From G020344215 sp039586575 (GTDB lineage: Bacteria > Gemmatimonadota > Gemmatimonadetes > Palauibacterales > KS3-K002), in contig JBDHKD010000037.1 of NCBI GenBank assembly GCA_039586575.1, positions 1 through 64,000 on the forward strand: a stretch of DNA of 64,000 bases, read 5' to 3'. This document shows, in pieces, positions 51,150-58,536 of the stretch. Within the stretch, counting starts at the first letter, position 1. The number at the start of each line of letters is the position of its first letter. A program made the position numbers and the translations under genes. The notes beneath the pieces are model-generated. The model saw only the letters and a program-made list of their open reading frames with translations. It searched no databases and was not told the origin of the DNA.

Positions 51150-52643
51150 ATGCTTGAGTCCGCCCTCATGAGGTTGAGCCTGGTGACCGTGCTCTGCGTC
51201 GTCGCGGTCTCACCGCTCGAGGCGCAGACCGACGCCGGCCGACGGGGCGAGCCGAGCCGCCTGGTGGCGGCGATGCTGGGCGATACGCCGCTGCTCGACG
51301 ATCTTGCGTATCTGGCGGACGAGATCGGCGGACGGCCGACGGGCTCCGTCGCGAATCTCCGATCCGTCGAGTGGGCGTTTCAGCGGTTCCGCGAGGCCAA
51401 CGTGGCGGCGCGCAAAGAGGCGTTCGTGATGCCCGGGCTCTGGCTCGAGCGCACGGCATCGGCCATGGTGAGCGGCGACGGCGTCGAGTTCCGGCCGCGT
51501 GTCGCGGCGATGCCGTTCGCGGCCGGCACACCGCTGAGCGGCATAACGCGACCGTTGCTCGATGGCGGCAGCGGCAGCGAGGCCGACTTCGAGCGGCTCG
51601 GCGATGAAGCACGCAACGCTTTCGTCTTGATCGAGACGCCGCTGCTGACCGATATCCCGGGCCTCTTCGTCGAGTACGCCGAGGCGGCGGCAATCGAACA
51701 GCGGGCGTTCGAGGCCGATGTGGCCGGCGTGGTCTACATGGGCTCGCGCCCCAACAACATGCTCTACAGGCAGATCGTATCTACCGGATTCGCCACCGAA
51801 CGGCCGTTGCTCGTGATGGAGCGCGATGCCGCTCTGCGGGCGACGCGGCTCTTGCGCCGCGGCGTGGCGCTGGCCCTCGCCGTTACGCTGGACGTCGTTT
51901 CCGGCCCGGAGTACGAGAGCTACAACGTGATCGGTGAGATCCAGGGTGCCAGGCGGCCCGAGGAAGTCGTCGTGATCGGTGCGCACATCGATTCTTGGGA
52001 TCTCGGCACGGGCGTGCTCGACAACGGTGCCAACGTAGCCATGATGATCGACATCGCCCGCCAGATCCAACGGCTCGGCTTGCGGCCGGACCGCACGATT
52101 CGCTTCGCGCTCTGGAATGGCGAGGAGTTGGGGCTGCTCGGCTCCTACGGCTACGTACAGGCCCACCAGGACGAGCTGGATAACCACGTGTTGGCCGGCT
52201 CTATCGATATGGGATGCGGCCGGATCACCGGCTTCTTCACCGGTGGCCGCGCAGCGCTCCTCCCGGTGCTCGATGGCACCCTGGCGCCGGTTCGGGAATA
52301 CGGGCCGTTCGAGCACATGAACGTACCGATCGTCGGCACCGATCACTTCGATTTCATGCTGGAAGGCGTGGCCAACATCGTCGCCATCCACGAGTCGGCG
52401 ACCTACGGCCCCAATTACCACGCCCGCACCGACCAACTCCACCAGTGCGACCCAGAGCAGCTGCGCCGCAACGCCGCCATCGTCGCCGCGGTGGTCTACG
52501 GGTTCGCGAACACCGAGCTGACCTGGCAGCGTCAGACGCGCGCCGAGATCGAGGAGCTGGTCGAAACCACCGACCTCGGCGCGAACATGCGTACCTTCGG
52601 CCTTTACGAGCCATGGCGGAGCGGTGAGCGCGGACGAAACTAG
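51150..52643 (+). CDS. exported M28 family zinc aminopeptidase/carboxypeptidase-like protein
   Basis: The 497-residue protein has a signal peptide (LSLVTVLCVVAVSPLEAQ), a PA-domain region (about 130-240) and the M28 metallopeptidase domain with IGAHIDSWDLGTGVLDNGAN (metal His and Asp), NGEELGLLGS (catalytic Glu and metal Glu), a later TDHFDF and NYHARTDQLHQCD. A strong GAGGAGG Shine-Dalgarno precedes ATG 51150. It probably hydrolyses peptides in the periplasm. Confidence 0.92.
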   Translation: MLESALMRLSLVTVLCVVAVSPLEAQTDAGRRGEPSRLVAAMLGDTPLLDDLAYLADEIGGRPTGSVANLRSVEWAFQRFREANVAARKEAFVMPGLWLERTASAMVSGDGVEFRPRVAAMPFAAGTPLSGITRPLLDGGSGSEADFERLGDEARNAFVLIETPLLTDIPGLFVEYAEAAAIEQRAFEADVAGVVYMGSRPNNMLYRQIVSTGFATERPLLVMERDAALRATRLLRRGVALALAVTLDVVSGPEYESYNVIGEIQGARRPEEVVVIGAHIDSWDLGTGVLDNGANVAMMIDIARQIQRLGLRPDRTIRFALWNGEELGLLGSYGYVQAHQDELDNHVLAGSIDMGCGRITGFFTGGRAALLPVLDGTLAPVREYGPFEHMNVPIVGTDHFDFMLEGVANIVAIHESATYGPNYHARTDQLHQCDPEQLRRNAAIVAAVVYGFANTELTWQRQTRAEIEELVETTDLGANMRTFGLYEPWRSGERGRN

Positions 52644-52655
52644 GGACCCGCGCCA

Positions 52656-53003
52656 ATGGATGAGACGCAGCTGAGGCTGACCGCAACGGACAGAATGCTC
52701 CTCGAGCGCAGCTCCGACTCCAGCGTGACTCGGCGCCGCGTCCGCGTCGTCGTCGCCAGTGGCCTGCTGCTGGCCGCCGCCCTCGTGGTTACCGCCCCGC
52801 TCCTCGAGTCGTGGGTCTTCCTCCTCTTCTTCGCCGTCGCCTACATCCTGGTGACGACCTGGGAACGCGTCGGCTACGCCCGCACAATCCTCGCCTATAA
52901 AGGCCTCGTCCAGAAACTCGCCGCCCGACTCGACTCCCTGGAACGGCGCGGCGCCAAACCCTCGGGATCTCTTGACACGACCCCACCACCCCCCGTAGCT
53001 TAG
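52656..53003 (+). CDS. small two-transmembrane protein, unknown
   Basis: The 115-residue protein has a short polar N-terminus, two adjacent hydrophobic segments (about 31-63: VVVASGLLLAAALVV and WVFLLFFAVAYILV), then a basic helical tail with LVQKLAARLDSLERRG and a proline-rich end. I do not recognise it. It follows the M28 gene by 12 bases. The promoter of the next small gene lies in its last codons. Confidence 0.6.
   Translation: MDETQLRLTATDRMLLERSSDSSVTRRRVRVVVASGLLLAAALVVTAPLLESWVFLLFFAVAYILVTTWERVGYARTILAYKGLVQKLAARLDSLERRGAKPSGSLDTTPPPPVA
52972..53001 (+). promoter_or_regulatory. promoter ahead of the 53-57 kb envelope cassette
   Basis: TTGACA (52972-52977), 18-nt spacer and TAGCTT (52996-53001). 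The -35 is perfect. It stands 123 bases before the first small membrane protein. Confidence 0.6.
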
Positions 53004-53124
53004 GCTCCCTTTCAGCGAAAGACATCCAAGGGTCCGATCGCTGGTGCGAGGGAACTGCCGGCGTGGGGCTGGACTTCCGTGAGGCGGTGGGCGGGCTTCT
53101 GACCACCCCAATCAAGCGTGTGCG

Positions 53125-53295
53125 ATGAAGGAACGTAATCTACTTAACCAACCGGAGCCCAAGGCGGAGAGCGTGGCCGCGATCGGGACCGAGCGCAAGG
53201 GCTCGAAGGCGTGGCTCTGGGGTGCTTATACCTTCCTTATCTTGTGGGGCATGGCTTATCTGGTCCTGTTTTTCACCGACCGACTTCCCATCTAA
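53125..53295 (+). CDS. 56-residue single-pass membrane protein
   Basis: ATG 53125 to TAA 53293-53295 encodes 56 residues: a charged N-terminal half (ERNLLNQPEPKAES, then TERKGSKAWLW) and one membrane segment (GAYTFLILWGMAYLVLFF) ending in TDRLPI. The size and layout recall small respiratory-complex or translocon subunits, but I recognise no family. It precedes the gene at 53329 by 33 bases and has a promoter upstream. Confidence 0.62.
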   Translation: MKERNLLNQPEPKAESVAAIGTERKGSKAWLWGAYTFLILWGMAYLVLFFTDRLPI

Positions 53296-53328
53296 ATCCG
53301 TTTTTCCGATGATCTCTCGGGGGAGATC

Positions 53329-53859
53329 GTGAGCGTGGTCTGGGTCGTCGTGGTCGTCGTGGCGATCGTGGTTTTTGCTGCCTTGGTGGCGAGGTGGCGG
53401 CGCGAGGCCGGCCGGGCGCGAGAGGCTGGCCCGCCCAGGGAGGATGTGGCGCCGCCGGAGGAGCCGGGGGAGGAGGTGGAGGAGGTGCCTGAGGTTCCGG
53501 AGCTTCGGGCTCTGGAGGAGAGCCGGGGGGCTGAAAGGGCGACGGTAGCCGCCGCCGTCGAGGAGGCGATTCCGGAACCGCCGAAGAAGCCGGAACTTTC
53601 GGAGAAGCAGCTGCGCTCCCGCGTGGAGGAGGGGCTGGCGGAGTCGGAGCGCATGCTGAAGGAGTTGCGAGCGGCGGCGGAGCACGATGAAGGGCTGGCT
53701 CAACAGGCCGGCATGGTGGCGATCATCGAGGAGGGGCTTCAGGAGGTTCGGGCGCTGGCGGATCGCAAGAAGTGGAGCCAGGCCAAGGACAAGGGCGACG
53801 CCCTACGCGCGCAACTATCGCTGATGCTGCGGGGCGCCCGCCGCGAGCGAGCCCGCTGA
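53329..53859 (+). CDS. membrane-anchored acidic/coiled-coil protein, unknown
   Basis: The 176-residue protein has an N-terminal membrane segment (VVWVVVVVVAIVVFAALVA), a long Glu/Pro-rich linker (PPEEPGEEVEEVPEVPE) and a helical C-terminal half (LRSRVEEGLAESERMLKEL to QLSLMLRG). GGGGGAGATC precedes GTG 53329. Its domain plan suits bridging between the membrane and a cytoplasmic partner such as PspA, but that is inference. Confidence 0.62.
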   Translation: MSVVWVVVVVVAIVVFAALVARWRREAGRAREAGPPREDVAPPEEPGEEVEEVPEVPELRALEESRGAERATVAAAVEEAIPEPPKKPELSEKQLRSRVEEGLAESERMLKELRAAAEHDEGLAQQAGMVAIIEEGLQEVRALADRKKWSQAKDKGDALRAQLSLMLRGARRERAR

Positions 53860-53952
53860 TCTAGCCAATCGCCTGCATCCCGCCAATATTTCTGTTGTAC
53901 GGGGCCCTTGCGGGGCCGGAAACCCTGGGCTAAGTCGTTTCGTAGGTTTGAT

Positions 53953-54243
53953 ATGGGGCTAACGCTGGTTGCGCTCCTCGTGTTGGTCTTCCTGGCGAAG
54001 ATCGTGTTCATCGACTCGCCGGTAGGCCAGGCCTTGGGTGACGCTATCCGCAACATGGCACCTCCAAAGGTGCCGCCGGGGGCGGCCTCGCGAGCTGATC
54101 TCGAGTCGATGCGACGCGACATGGAGGAGCTTCGCGAGCAAGTGGACCGGGTGATCGAGGAGCAAGCGTTCTTGACGCAGCTGCTCGCGGAGCCTGAGCG
54201 ACTGCGCTTAGGGCCGGGCGATACGGAAGACCGCGACACTTGA
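53953..54243 (+). CDS. small membrane protein with coiled coil, PspB-like in layout
   Basis: The 96-residue protein has one membrane segment (LTLVALLVLVFLAKIVFI) followed by a linker and a coiled-coil helix (ADLESMRRDMEELREQVDRVIEEQ). This is the plan of the phage-shock protein PspB, and a PspA gene is two genes downstream, but sequence identity to PspB is not apparent to me. The ATG at 53953 lies just after an AGG; an upstream frame with basic residues (RGRKPWAK) could be an extension. Confidence 0.6.
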   Translation: MGLTLVALLVLVFLAKIVFIDSPVGQALGDAIRNMAPPKVPPGAASRADLESMRRDMEELREQVDRVIEEQAFLTQLLAEPERLRLGPGDTEDRDT

Positions 54244-54259
54244 ACGTAGCGGAGGCCGG

Positions 54260-54649
54260 ATGGTCACGCGTGAGGATGTAGAAGGCTACCTAGTCCGGAT
54301 GGAGCTGCCCTTCCAGGAGATCGAGGAGGGGCTGTGGATGATCGGCGACGACCGAGAGACGGCGCCGGTGTTCGCGACCTATGCGCCTCCGCTGCTCCTG
54401 ATCCGGGTCGAGGTCATGGACGTGCCGGAGGACGAATCGTTGCGGAACGGACTGTTCCGGGAGCTCTTGGAGCTCAACGCTACGGACCTGGTACACGGGG
54501 CGTACGGGCTCGACGAGAACCAGATCGTGCTGACCGACACGTTGCAGCTCGTAGATCTCGATTTCAGCGAGGTTCAGGCCGCACTGGAGAGCATCCTGCT
54601 GGCTTTACGGTCGCACTACGAGACGCTGCAGCGCTACAGAAAGCCATAG
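54260..54649 (+). CDS. YbjN-domain / type III secretion chaperone-like protein
   Basis: The 129-residue protein has the fold of YbjN/CesT-like proteins (EDVEGYLVRMELPFQEIEEG, LLLIRVEVMDVPED, LLELNATDLVHGAYGLDEN). Such domains bind partner proteins. It lies between a PspB-like gene and pspA, with 10 bases to pspA, so it likely acts in the same process. Confidence 0.78.
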   Translation: MVTREDVEGYLVRMELPFQEIEEGLWMIGDDRETAPVFATYAPPLLLIRVEVMDVPEDESLRNGLFRELLELNATDLVHGAYGLDENQIVLTDTLQLVDLDFSEVQAALESILLALRSHYETLQRYRKP

Positions 54650-54659
54650 AGAGAGGGCT

Positions 54660-55436
54660 ATGAGTATCTGGAGCCGACTGTCCACAATGGTCAGGTCTAA
54701 CCTGAACGACCTGATCGCTCGGGCCGAGAACCCCGAGAAGATGCTCAATCAGATCATCGACGACATGCGTTCGCAGCTGGCGCAGGCCAAGCAGGAGGTC
54801 GCGGTGGCCATCGCCGACGAGCGCAAGCTCCGCCGCCAGGTGCAGGACGAGCGGGATCAGGGTAGCGATTGGGAGCGGCGCGCGAAGCTGGCGCTGCGGG
54901 AGGGGCGAGACGACCTGGCGCGCCAAGCGCTGTTGCGCAGCAAGGAGCATGGCGACCACGCCCAGACGCTCGAGGGTCAGTGGCGAGGCCACGCTTCCGA
55001 GACCGAGAAGCTGAAGGACACGTTGCGGCAGTTGAGTAGTAAGATCGAGGAGGCGAAGCGGAAGCGTAACTTGCTGATCGCGCGCCAGAAGCGAGCCGCG
55101 GCGCAGAAGCGGATCCACGAGACGCTGACCGGGCTTTCGGATCGCAGCGCCTTCGAGGCGTTCGACCGCATGGCGGAGCGGATCGAGGACGCCGAGATCC
55201 GGGCGCTGGCGGCGGCGGAGGTAGACGAGGAGCTGGGTGGCGACGATCTGGAGCGACAGTTCAAGCGCCTCGAGGGCGGCGACATCGACGTCGAGCGTCA
55301 GCTGGCGGCGCTGAAGCAGGAGATGGGTCTGCTGCCGGCGGCGGCGGACGAGGCCCACTCCGAGGGCGAGGTCCGCGAGGCGGAGATCATCGAGGAAGAG
55401 GCGGAGCCGGAGGAGGAGGAGGAGGAAACTGGCTGA
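54660..55436 (+). CDS. pspA: PspA/IM30 family membrane-stress protein
   Basis: The 258-residue protein has the PspA N-terminal amphipathic helix (SIWSRLSTMVRSNLNDLI) and the conserved AENPEKMLNQIIDDM motif followed by long coiled-coil helices. It ends with an acidic tail (EEEEEETG). PspA/ESCRT-III-like proteins coat damaged inner membranes. GAGAGGGCT precedes the ATG. The polypurine 3' end also supplies the Shine-Dalgarno of the next gene. Confidence 0.93.
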   Translation: MSIWSRLSTMVRSNLNDLIARAENPEKMLNQIIDDMRSQLAQAKQEVAVAIADERKLRRQVQDERDQGSDWERRAKLALREGRDDLARQALLRSKEHGDHAQTLEGQWRGHASETEKLKDTLRQLSSKIEEAKRKRNLLIARQKRAAAQKRIHETLTGLSDRSAFEAFDRMAERIEDAEIRALAAAEVDEELGGDDLERQFKRLEGGDIDVERQLAALKQEMGLLPAAADEAHSEGEVREAEIIEEEAEPEEEEEETG

Positions 55437-56784
55437 TTCGAACTTCGGTATCAGCTCCCGCCAGGCCTACGGCGTTCTGGCGACGACGATCTTCGTCGTT
55501 CTCCTACTCCTCTTCATCAACAGCGTCGCCGATCTTCTCCTTCTCCTCTTCGTGGCGGCGCTGTTCGCCGTCTACCTGGGGACCTTCACCGACTACTTGA
55601 GCCGGCGGCTGGGCGTGGCCCGCGGGTTGGGTCTCATCCTGGCGCTGCTCGGTTCGATCCTCGGGATCGGGCTGGTCGGCCTGCTCATCGTCCCGCCGGT
55701 GGTCAATCAGTTCCAGGACGTGTTCGAGGAGCTGCCTGAGCGGGTGACCGAGTGGGAGGGCGAGCTGGGCCGCGTGGCGCAAGAGAACCAGATGCTGCGT
55801 CGCCTGCTCGGCCCGCTCGGCGAGGGTCGTGAGGAGATTGATGCGCAGATCAGAGCTTGGGAAGACTCGGTCACCGAGGCCGAGTGGTTTCGCGACCGGG
55901 TCGCTGCGCTGTCGGCTCAAGGTGCCGCATCGAGCCAGGATCTCGAGGACGCGAGCGCGCGGGTCGATTCGGCAACCGCCAGGCTCGCCGAGCTCCAGGC
56001 TCAAGCTGAAGGGTTCCTCGACCGGGCCTTTGACCAGGTGAGGGAATTCTTCGCAGACGCGCCCCGCTATGTCTTTTCCGGGATCGGCGTGCTCATTCAC
56101 CTGGTGTCCGTGCTAATCATGGGCATCTACATGGCGTCGAAGCCATCGATCTATCGTGAAGGGCTCATCGCGCTCACGCCGCCGACCTACCGAGAGCTGG
56201 CTCGCGACATCCTGGCCGACCTCGGTCACACGATGCGGTCCTGGCTTGTCGGCCTGGGGATCTCGATGCTGGTGCTGGGATCGCTGACCTGGGTCGGGCT
56301 GATTGTGCTCGATGTGCCGTACTCGCTCGCCTTCGGTGTCTTTACTGGGATCGCCGTGATCGTCCCCTTCTTCGGAACGATCGTATCGACGCTGTTGCCG
56401 GCGTTGTTCGTGATCGGTACTGGCGGTGTCTCGAAGGCGCTGCTGGTAATATTGCTGGGCGTCGTCGTGCACATCTTCGAGGCCAACGTGGTGGCGCCCA
56501 TGGTGTTCGAGAAGCAGGTCGAGCTGCCGCCGGTGCTGACGATTCTCTCGGTGCTGGTGATGGCGAAGCTACTCGGCATCGTCGGCCTGCTGGTTGCCGT
56601 CCCGGTGCTGGCAGCCGCCATGGTTCTCATCCGGCGGATCTTCGTTCACCGCATTCTGGAAGGTAAGGGTTTCCACCGGATCGAGAAGGACGCACCGGCG
56701 ATCATCAGCCTGCCGACAGGGGACGGCGTTCTGGTGCATCCATCGGCCTCGGAAGTGAACATCCCGGCGCTGCTGGAAGGTTGA
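55429..56784 (+). CDS. AI-2E transporter family membrane protein, probable CTG start
   Basis: The 451-residue protein has N-terminal membrane segments (ILATTIFVVLLLL-like at 18-30 and LLLLLFVAALFAVYL), a long coiled-coil region (about 110-190), then four to five membrane segments with the family PTYRELARDILADLGHTM and PPVLTILSVLV motifs. The first ordinary start in frame (GTG 55552) would remove the first helix; CTG 55429 sits directly behind GGAGGAGGAGGAAA, gives an intact N-terminus (ADSNFGISSRQAYGV) and overlaps pspA by 8 bases. It probably exports a metabolite or acts as an antiporter. Confidence 0.85.
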   Translation: MADSNFGISSRQAYGVLATTIFVVLLLLFINSVADLLLLLFVAALFAVYLGTFTDYLSRRLGVARGLGLILALLGSILGIGLVGLLIVPPVVNQFQDVFEELPERVTEWEGELGRVAQENQMLRRLLGPLGEGREEIDAQIRAWEDSVTEAEWFRDRVAALSAQGAASSQDLEDASARVDSATARLAELQAQAEGFLDRAFDQVREFFADAPRYVFSGIGVLIHLVSVLIMGIYMASKPSIYREGLIALTPPTYRELARDILADLGHTMRSWLVGLGISMLVLGSLTWVGLIVLDVPYSLAFGVFTGIAVIVPFFGTIVSTLLPALFVIGTGGVSKALLVILLGVVVHIFEANVVAPMVFEKQVELPPVLTILSVLVMAKLLGIVGLLVAVPVLAAAMVLIRRIFVHRILEGKGFHRIEKDAPAIISLPTGDGVLVHPSASEVNIPALLEG

Positions 56785-56797
56785 TCGGGCACTGGTG

Positions 56798-57052
56798 ATG
56801 CCGCGCCGCTTCCTGATCCGCGCCGAAGGCCAACTCCAACACGAAGACGCGAAGACCGCCACCGGTGCCATCCGCTACCTGGAGGGCGAGGTGCTCGGCA
56901 TCGCCCTCCCTACGGCGAGCCTCGGCGAAGCCAACGCCCGGGTCGCCATCGAGCAGGCCGAGGAGGACACGGGATTGCCCGTCACCGATGCGGTGCGCTT
57001 CGGCGCCGGCAGGCTGGTCGGGCCGATATGGGAGCTGCTTAGCGAACGATGA
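56798..57052 (+). pseudogene. DUF1611 remnant: N- and C-termini joined by a large in-frame deletion
   Basis: The 84-residue product starts like DUF1611 proteins (RRFLIRAEGQLQHEDAKTA, GAIRYLEGEV) and passes straight into their C-terminus (LGIALPTASLGEANARVAI, ETGLP-type DTGLPVTDAVRFGAGRL). The central P-loop domain of about 250-260 residues is missing. The join falls at EV-LGIAL, where both sides of the family carry a similar V-x-G-I/V stretch. It is open, in frame and coupled to acpS by ATGA, so it may persist as a translational coupler rather than an enzyme. Confidence 0.75.
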
Positions 57053-57429
57053 TCGTTGGCATCGGCATCGATCTGGTGGAAGTCGAGCGGCTGCGGGCCG
57101 CCCTGGCACGACATGGTGAACGGGCGCGCCGTAGATTGTTCACTTCCCGGGAGGTTCGAGAATGTGAAGAGCGTGCCGATCCTGATCAGTGCCTGGCCGC
57201 CCGCTTCGCCGCCAAGGAGGCGGCTCTGAAGGCGCTGGGTTCGGGAAAGCAGCCAGCGATTCGCTGGACCGACCTGGAAGTCGTGCGGGCCGAGAGCGGT
57301 GCCCCGCGGCTCGAGCTTGGTGGTGGAGCGCGGGCGTTGGCGCAACGTATGGGAGTCGCGCGGGCCTGGGTCAGCCTCAGTCACGAGGCGGGGCTGGCGA
57401 TCGCGCTGGTCGTGCTCGAGGCGGACTAG
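57049..57429 (+). CDS. acpS: holo-[acyl-carrier-protein] synthase AcpS
   Basis: AcpS transfers phosphopantetheine from CoA to the acyl carrier protein. The 126-residue protein has IVGIGIDLVEVERL with the metal-binding Asp, the second motif RFAAKEAALKALG with the catalytic-site Glu, and the final WVSLSHEAGLAIA strand. ATGA overlap with the DUF1611 remnant sets the start. It converges on the SDR gene with only 3 bases between. Confidence 0.96.
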   Translation: MIVGIGIDLVEVERLRAALARHGERARRRLFTSREVRECEERADPDQCLAARFAAKEAALKALGSGKQPAIRWTDLEVVRAESGAPRLELGGGARALAQRMGVARAWVSLSHEAGLAIALVVLEAD

Positions 57430-57432
57430 GTT

Positions 57433-58170
57433 CTAGGTCCTCAGAATCTTCCCGCCGTCGACCACGATCGTCTCACCGGTGATGTAGTCCGAGCGGACCA
57501 GAAACAGCACCGTCCCAGCCACGTCTTCTGGCGTGCCCAGTCGTCGAAGCGCCGTCATGTCGGCGAGCTCGCGGCTCTCCGCGCCACTCAGTCCCTCCGG
57601 TGGCAGCACGGGGCCGGGCGCCACCGCGTTCACCCGGACCTCGGGCGCCAGCGCCCGCGCCAGCGCCCGGGTCGCCATGACGAGCCCGGCCTTGGAAACG
57701 CAATAGTGGGCGTAGCCGGGCCAAGCTTGAAAGGCCGCGACGTCGGCGATGTTGACGATCGACCCGGCTCCGGCCCGCCTCATCAGGTGCGCCGCCGCCT
57801 GGCTACAGAAGAAGGGGGCGCGCAGGTTGAGGGAGAGGACGCGCTCCCAATCTTCCTGTGTGATCTCCAGTGCGGGTCGCCGCTCGAAGACCGCCGCATT
57901 GTTGACCAGGACGTCGAGACGACCGAACGCCGCCTCGACCTCCGTGAACAGGCGCCCGATCTGGCTGAGGTCGGCAAGGTCGGCCTGGAAGGACCTTGCT
58001 GCCACCCCGAAGCTGCGCAGCTCCTCGACTGCGCTCTCGGCCTCGGCGGCCGATCTGCGGTGGTGGACGGCGACATCGCAGCCGGCGGCGGCGAGAGCTC
58101 GGGCGATGGCTCGGCCGATCCGTCGCGTGCTACCGGTGACGAGCGCAACGTTTCCGCGTAGCTCTTCCAT
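57433..58170 (-). CDS. pteridine reductase-like short-chain dehydrogenase (Asp-Tyr-Lys type)
   Basis: The 245-residue SDR has the NADPH motif TGSTRRIG (12-19), NNAAVF, and the catalytic YCVSK. Where most SDRs have Ser it has Asp (VNIADVAAF), the arrangement seen in PTR1 and FolM pteridine reductases, which reduce dihydrofolate or biopterin. The Arg pair in TGSTRRIG also suits NADPH use. AGGAGACCGA precedes the start. Confidence 0.85.
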   Translation of the reverse strand: MEELRGNVALVTGSTRRIGRAIARALAAAGCDVAVHHRRSAAEAESAVEELRSFGVAARSFQADLADLSQIGRLFTEVEAAFGRLDVLVNNAAVFERRPALEITQEDWERVLSLNLRAPFFCSQAAAHLMRRAGAGSIVNIADVAAFQAWPGYAHYCVSKAGLVMATRALARALAPEVRVNAVAPGPVLPPEGLSGAESRELADMTALRRLGTPEDVAGTVLFLVRSDYITGETIVVDGGKILRT

Positions 58171-58369
58171 TCGGTCTCCTGGTGGAGAGCCAGTGAGGCA
58201 ACCGCTCGACGGTAGTCGTCTCCAAGATGTCGGGAGGCGCGCCCCGTTTCACACGCACCGATTTTGCCGGTCCACCGTCGTTGACGTGGAACGGGCGGAC
58301 GTCCCAGGCCGCCACGGCATCCGGGTCGGGTTTCGCATCCCTTAGTGGCCAGAACGGCACAGGCGCCAA
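58130..58369 (-). CDS. possible small ORF overlapping the SDR start
   Basis: A 79-residue frame (MAPVPFWPLRDAKPD, then AAWDVRPFHVNDGG and ILETTTVERLPHWL) has GC3 consistent with coding and protein-like composition, but I recognise no family and it overlaps the SDR by 41 bases with no Shine-Dalgarno. It may be spurious. Confidence 0.25.
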   Translation of the reverse strand: MAPVPFWPLRDAKPDPDAVAAWDVRPFHVNDGGPAKSVRVKRGAPPDILETTTVERLPHWLSTRRPNGRATRKRCARHR

Positions 58370-58536
58370 GTTAGTGGTGCCCCGCGCCGCCTATCAAGCG
58401 GGGCCGGTGGCCAGTCGGCAGGCGGGCCGGCGCCCGCGACGGGCCAGCCTCCTGGCGGACGCAGTGTCCTGCTCGGTACTATTGGGCGGAGGTGGCCCGG
58501 CTGTGGGCCGGGCGATCGAAACCACGAGGACGGCCA
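58171..58536. other. 366-base stretch between divergent genes, no confirmed gene
   Basis: The SDR on the - strand starts at 58170 and the lipoprotein on the + strand near 58537. Apart from the doubtful small - strand frame (58130-58369), I see no gene, repeat or strong promoter; the sequence near 58460-58500 (GCTCGGTACTATTGGG) may contain the lipoprotein promoter. Confidence 0.5.
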
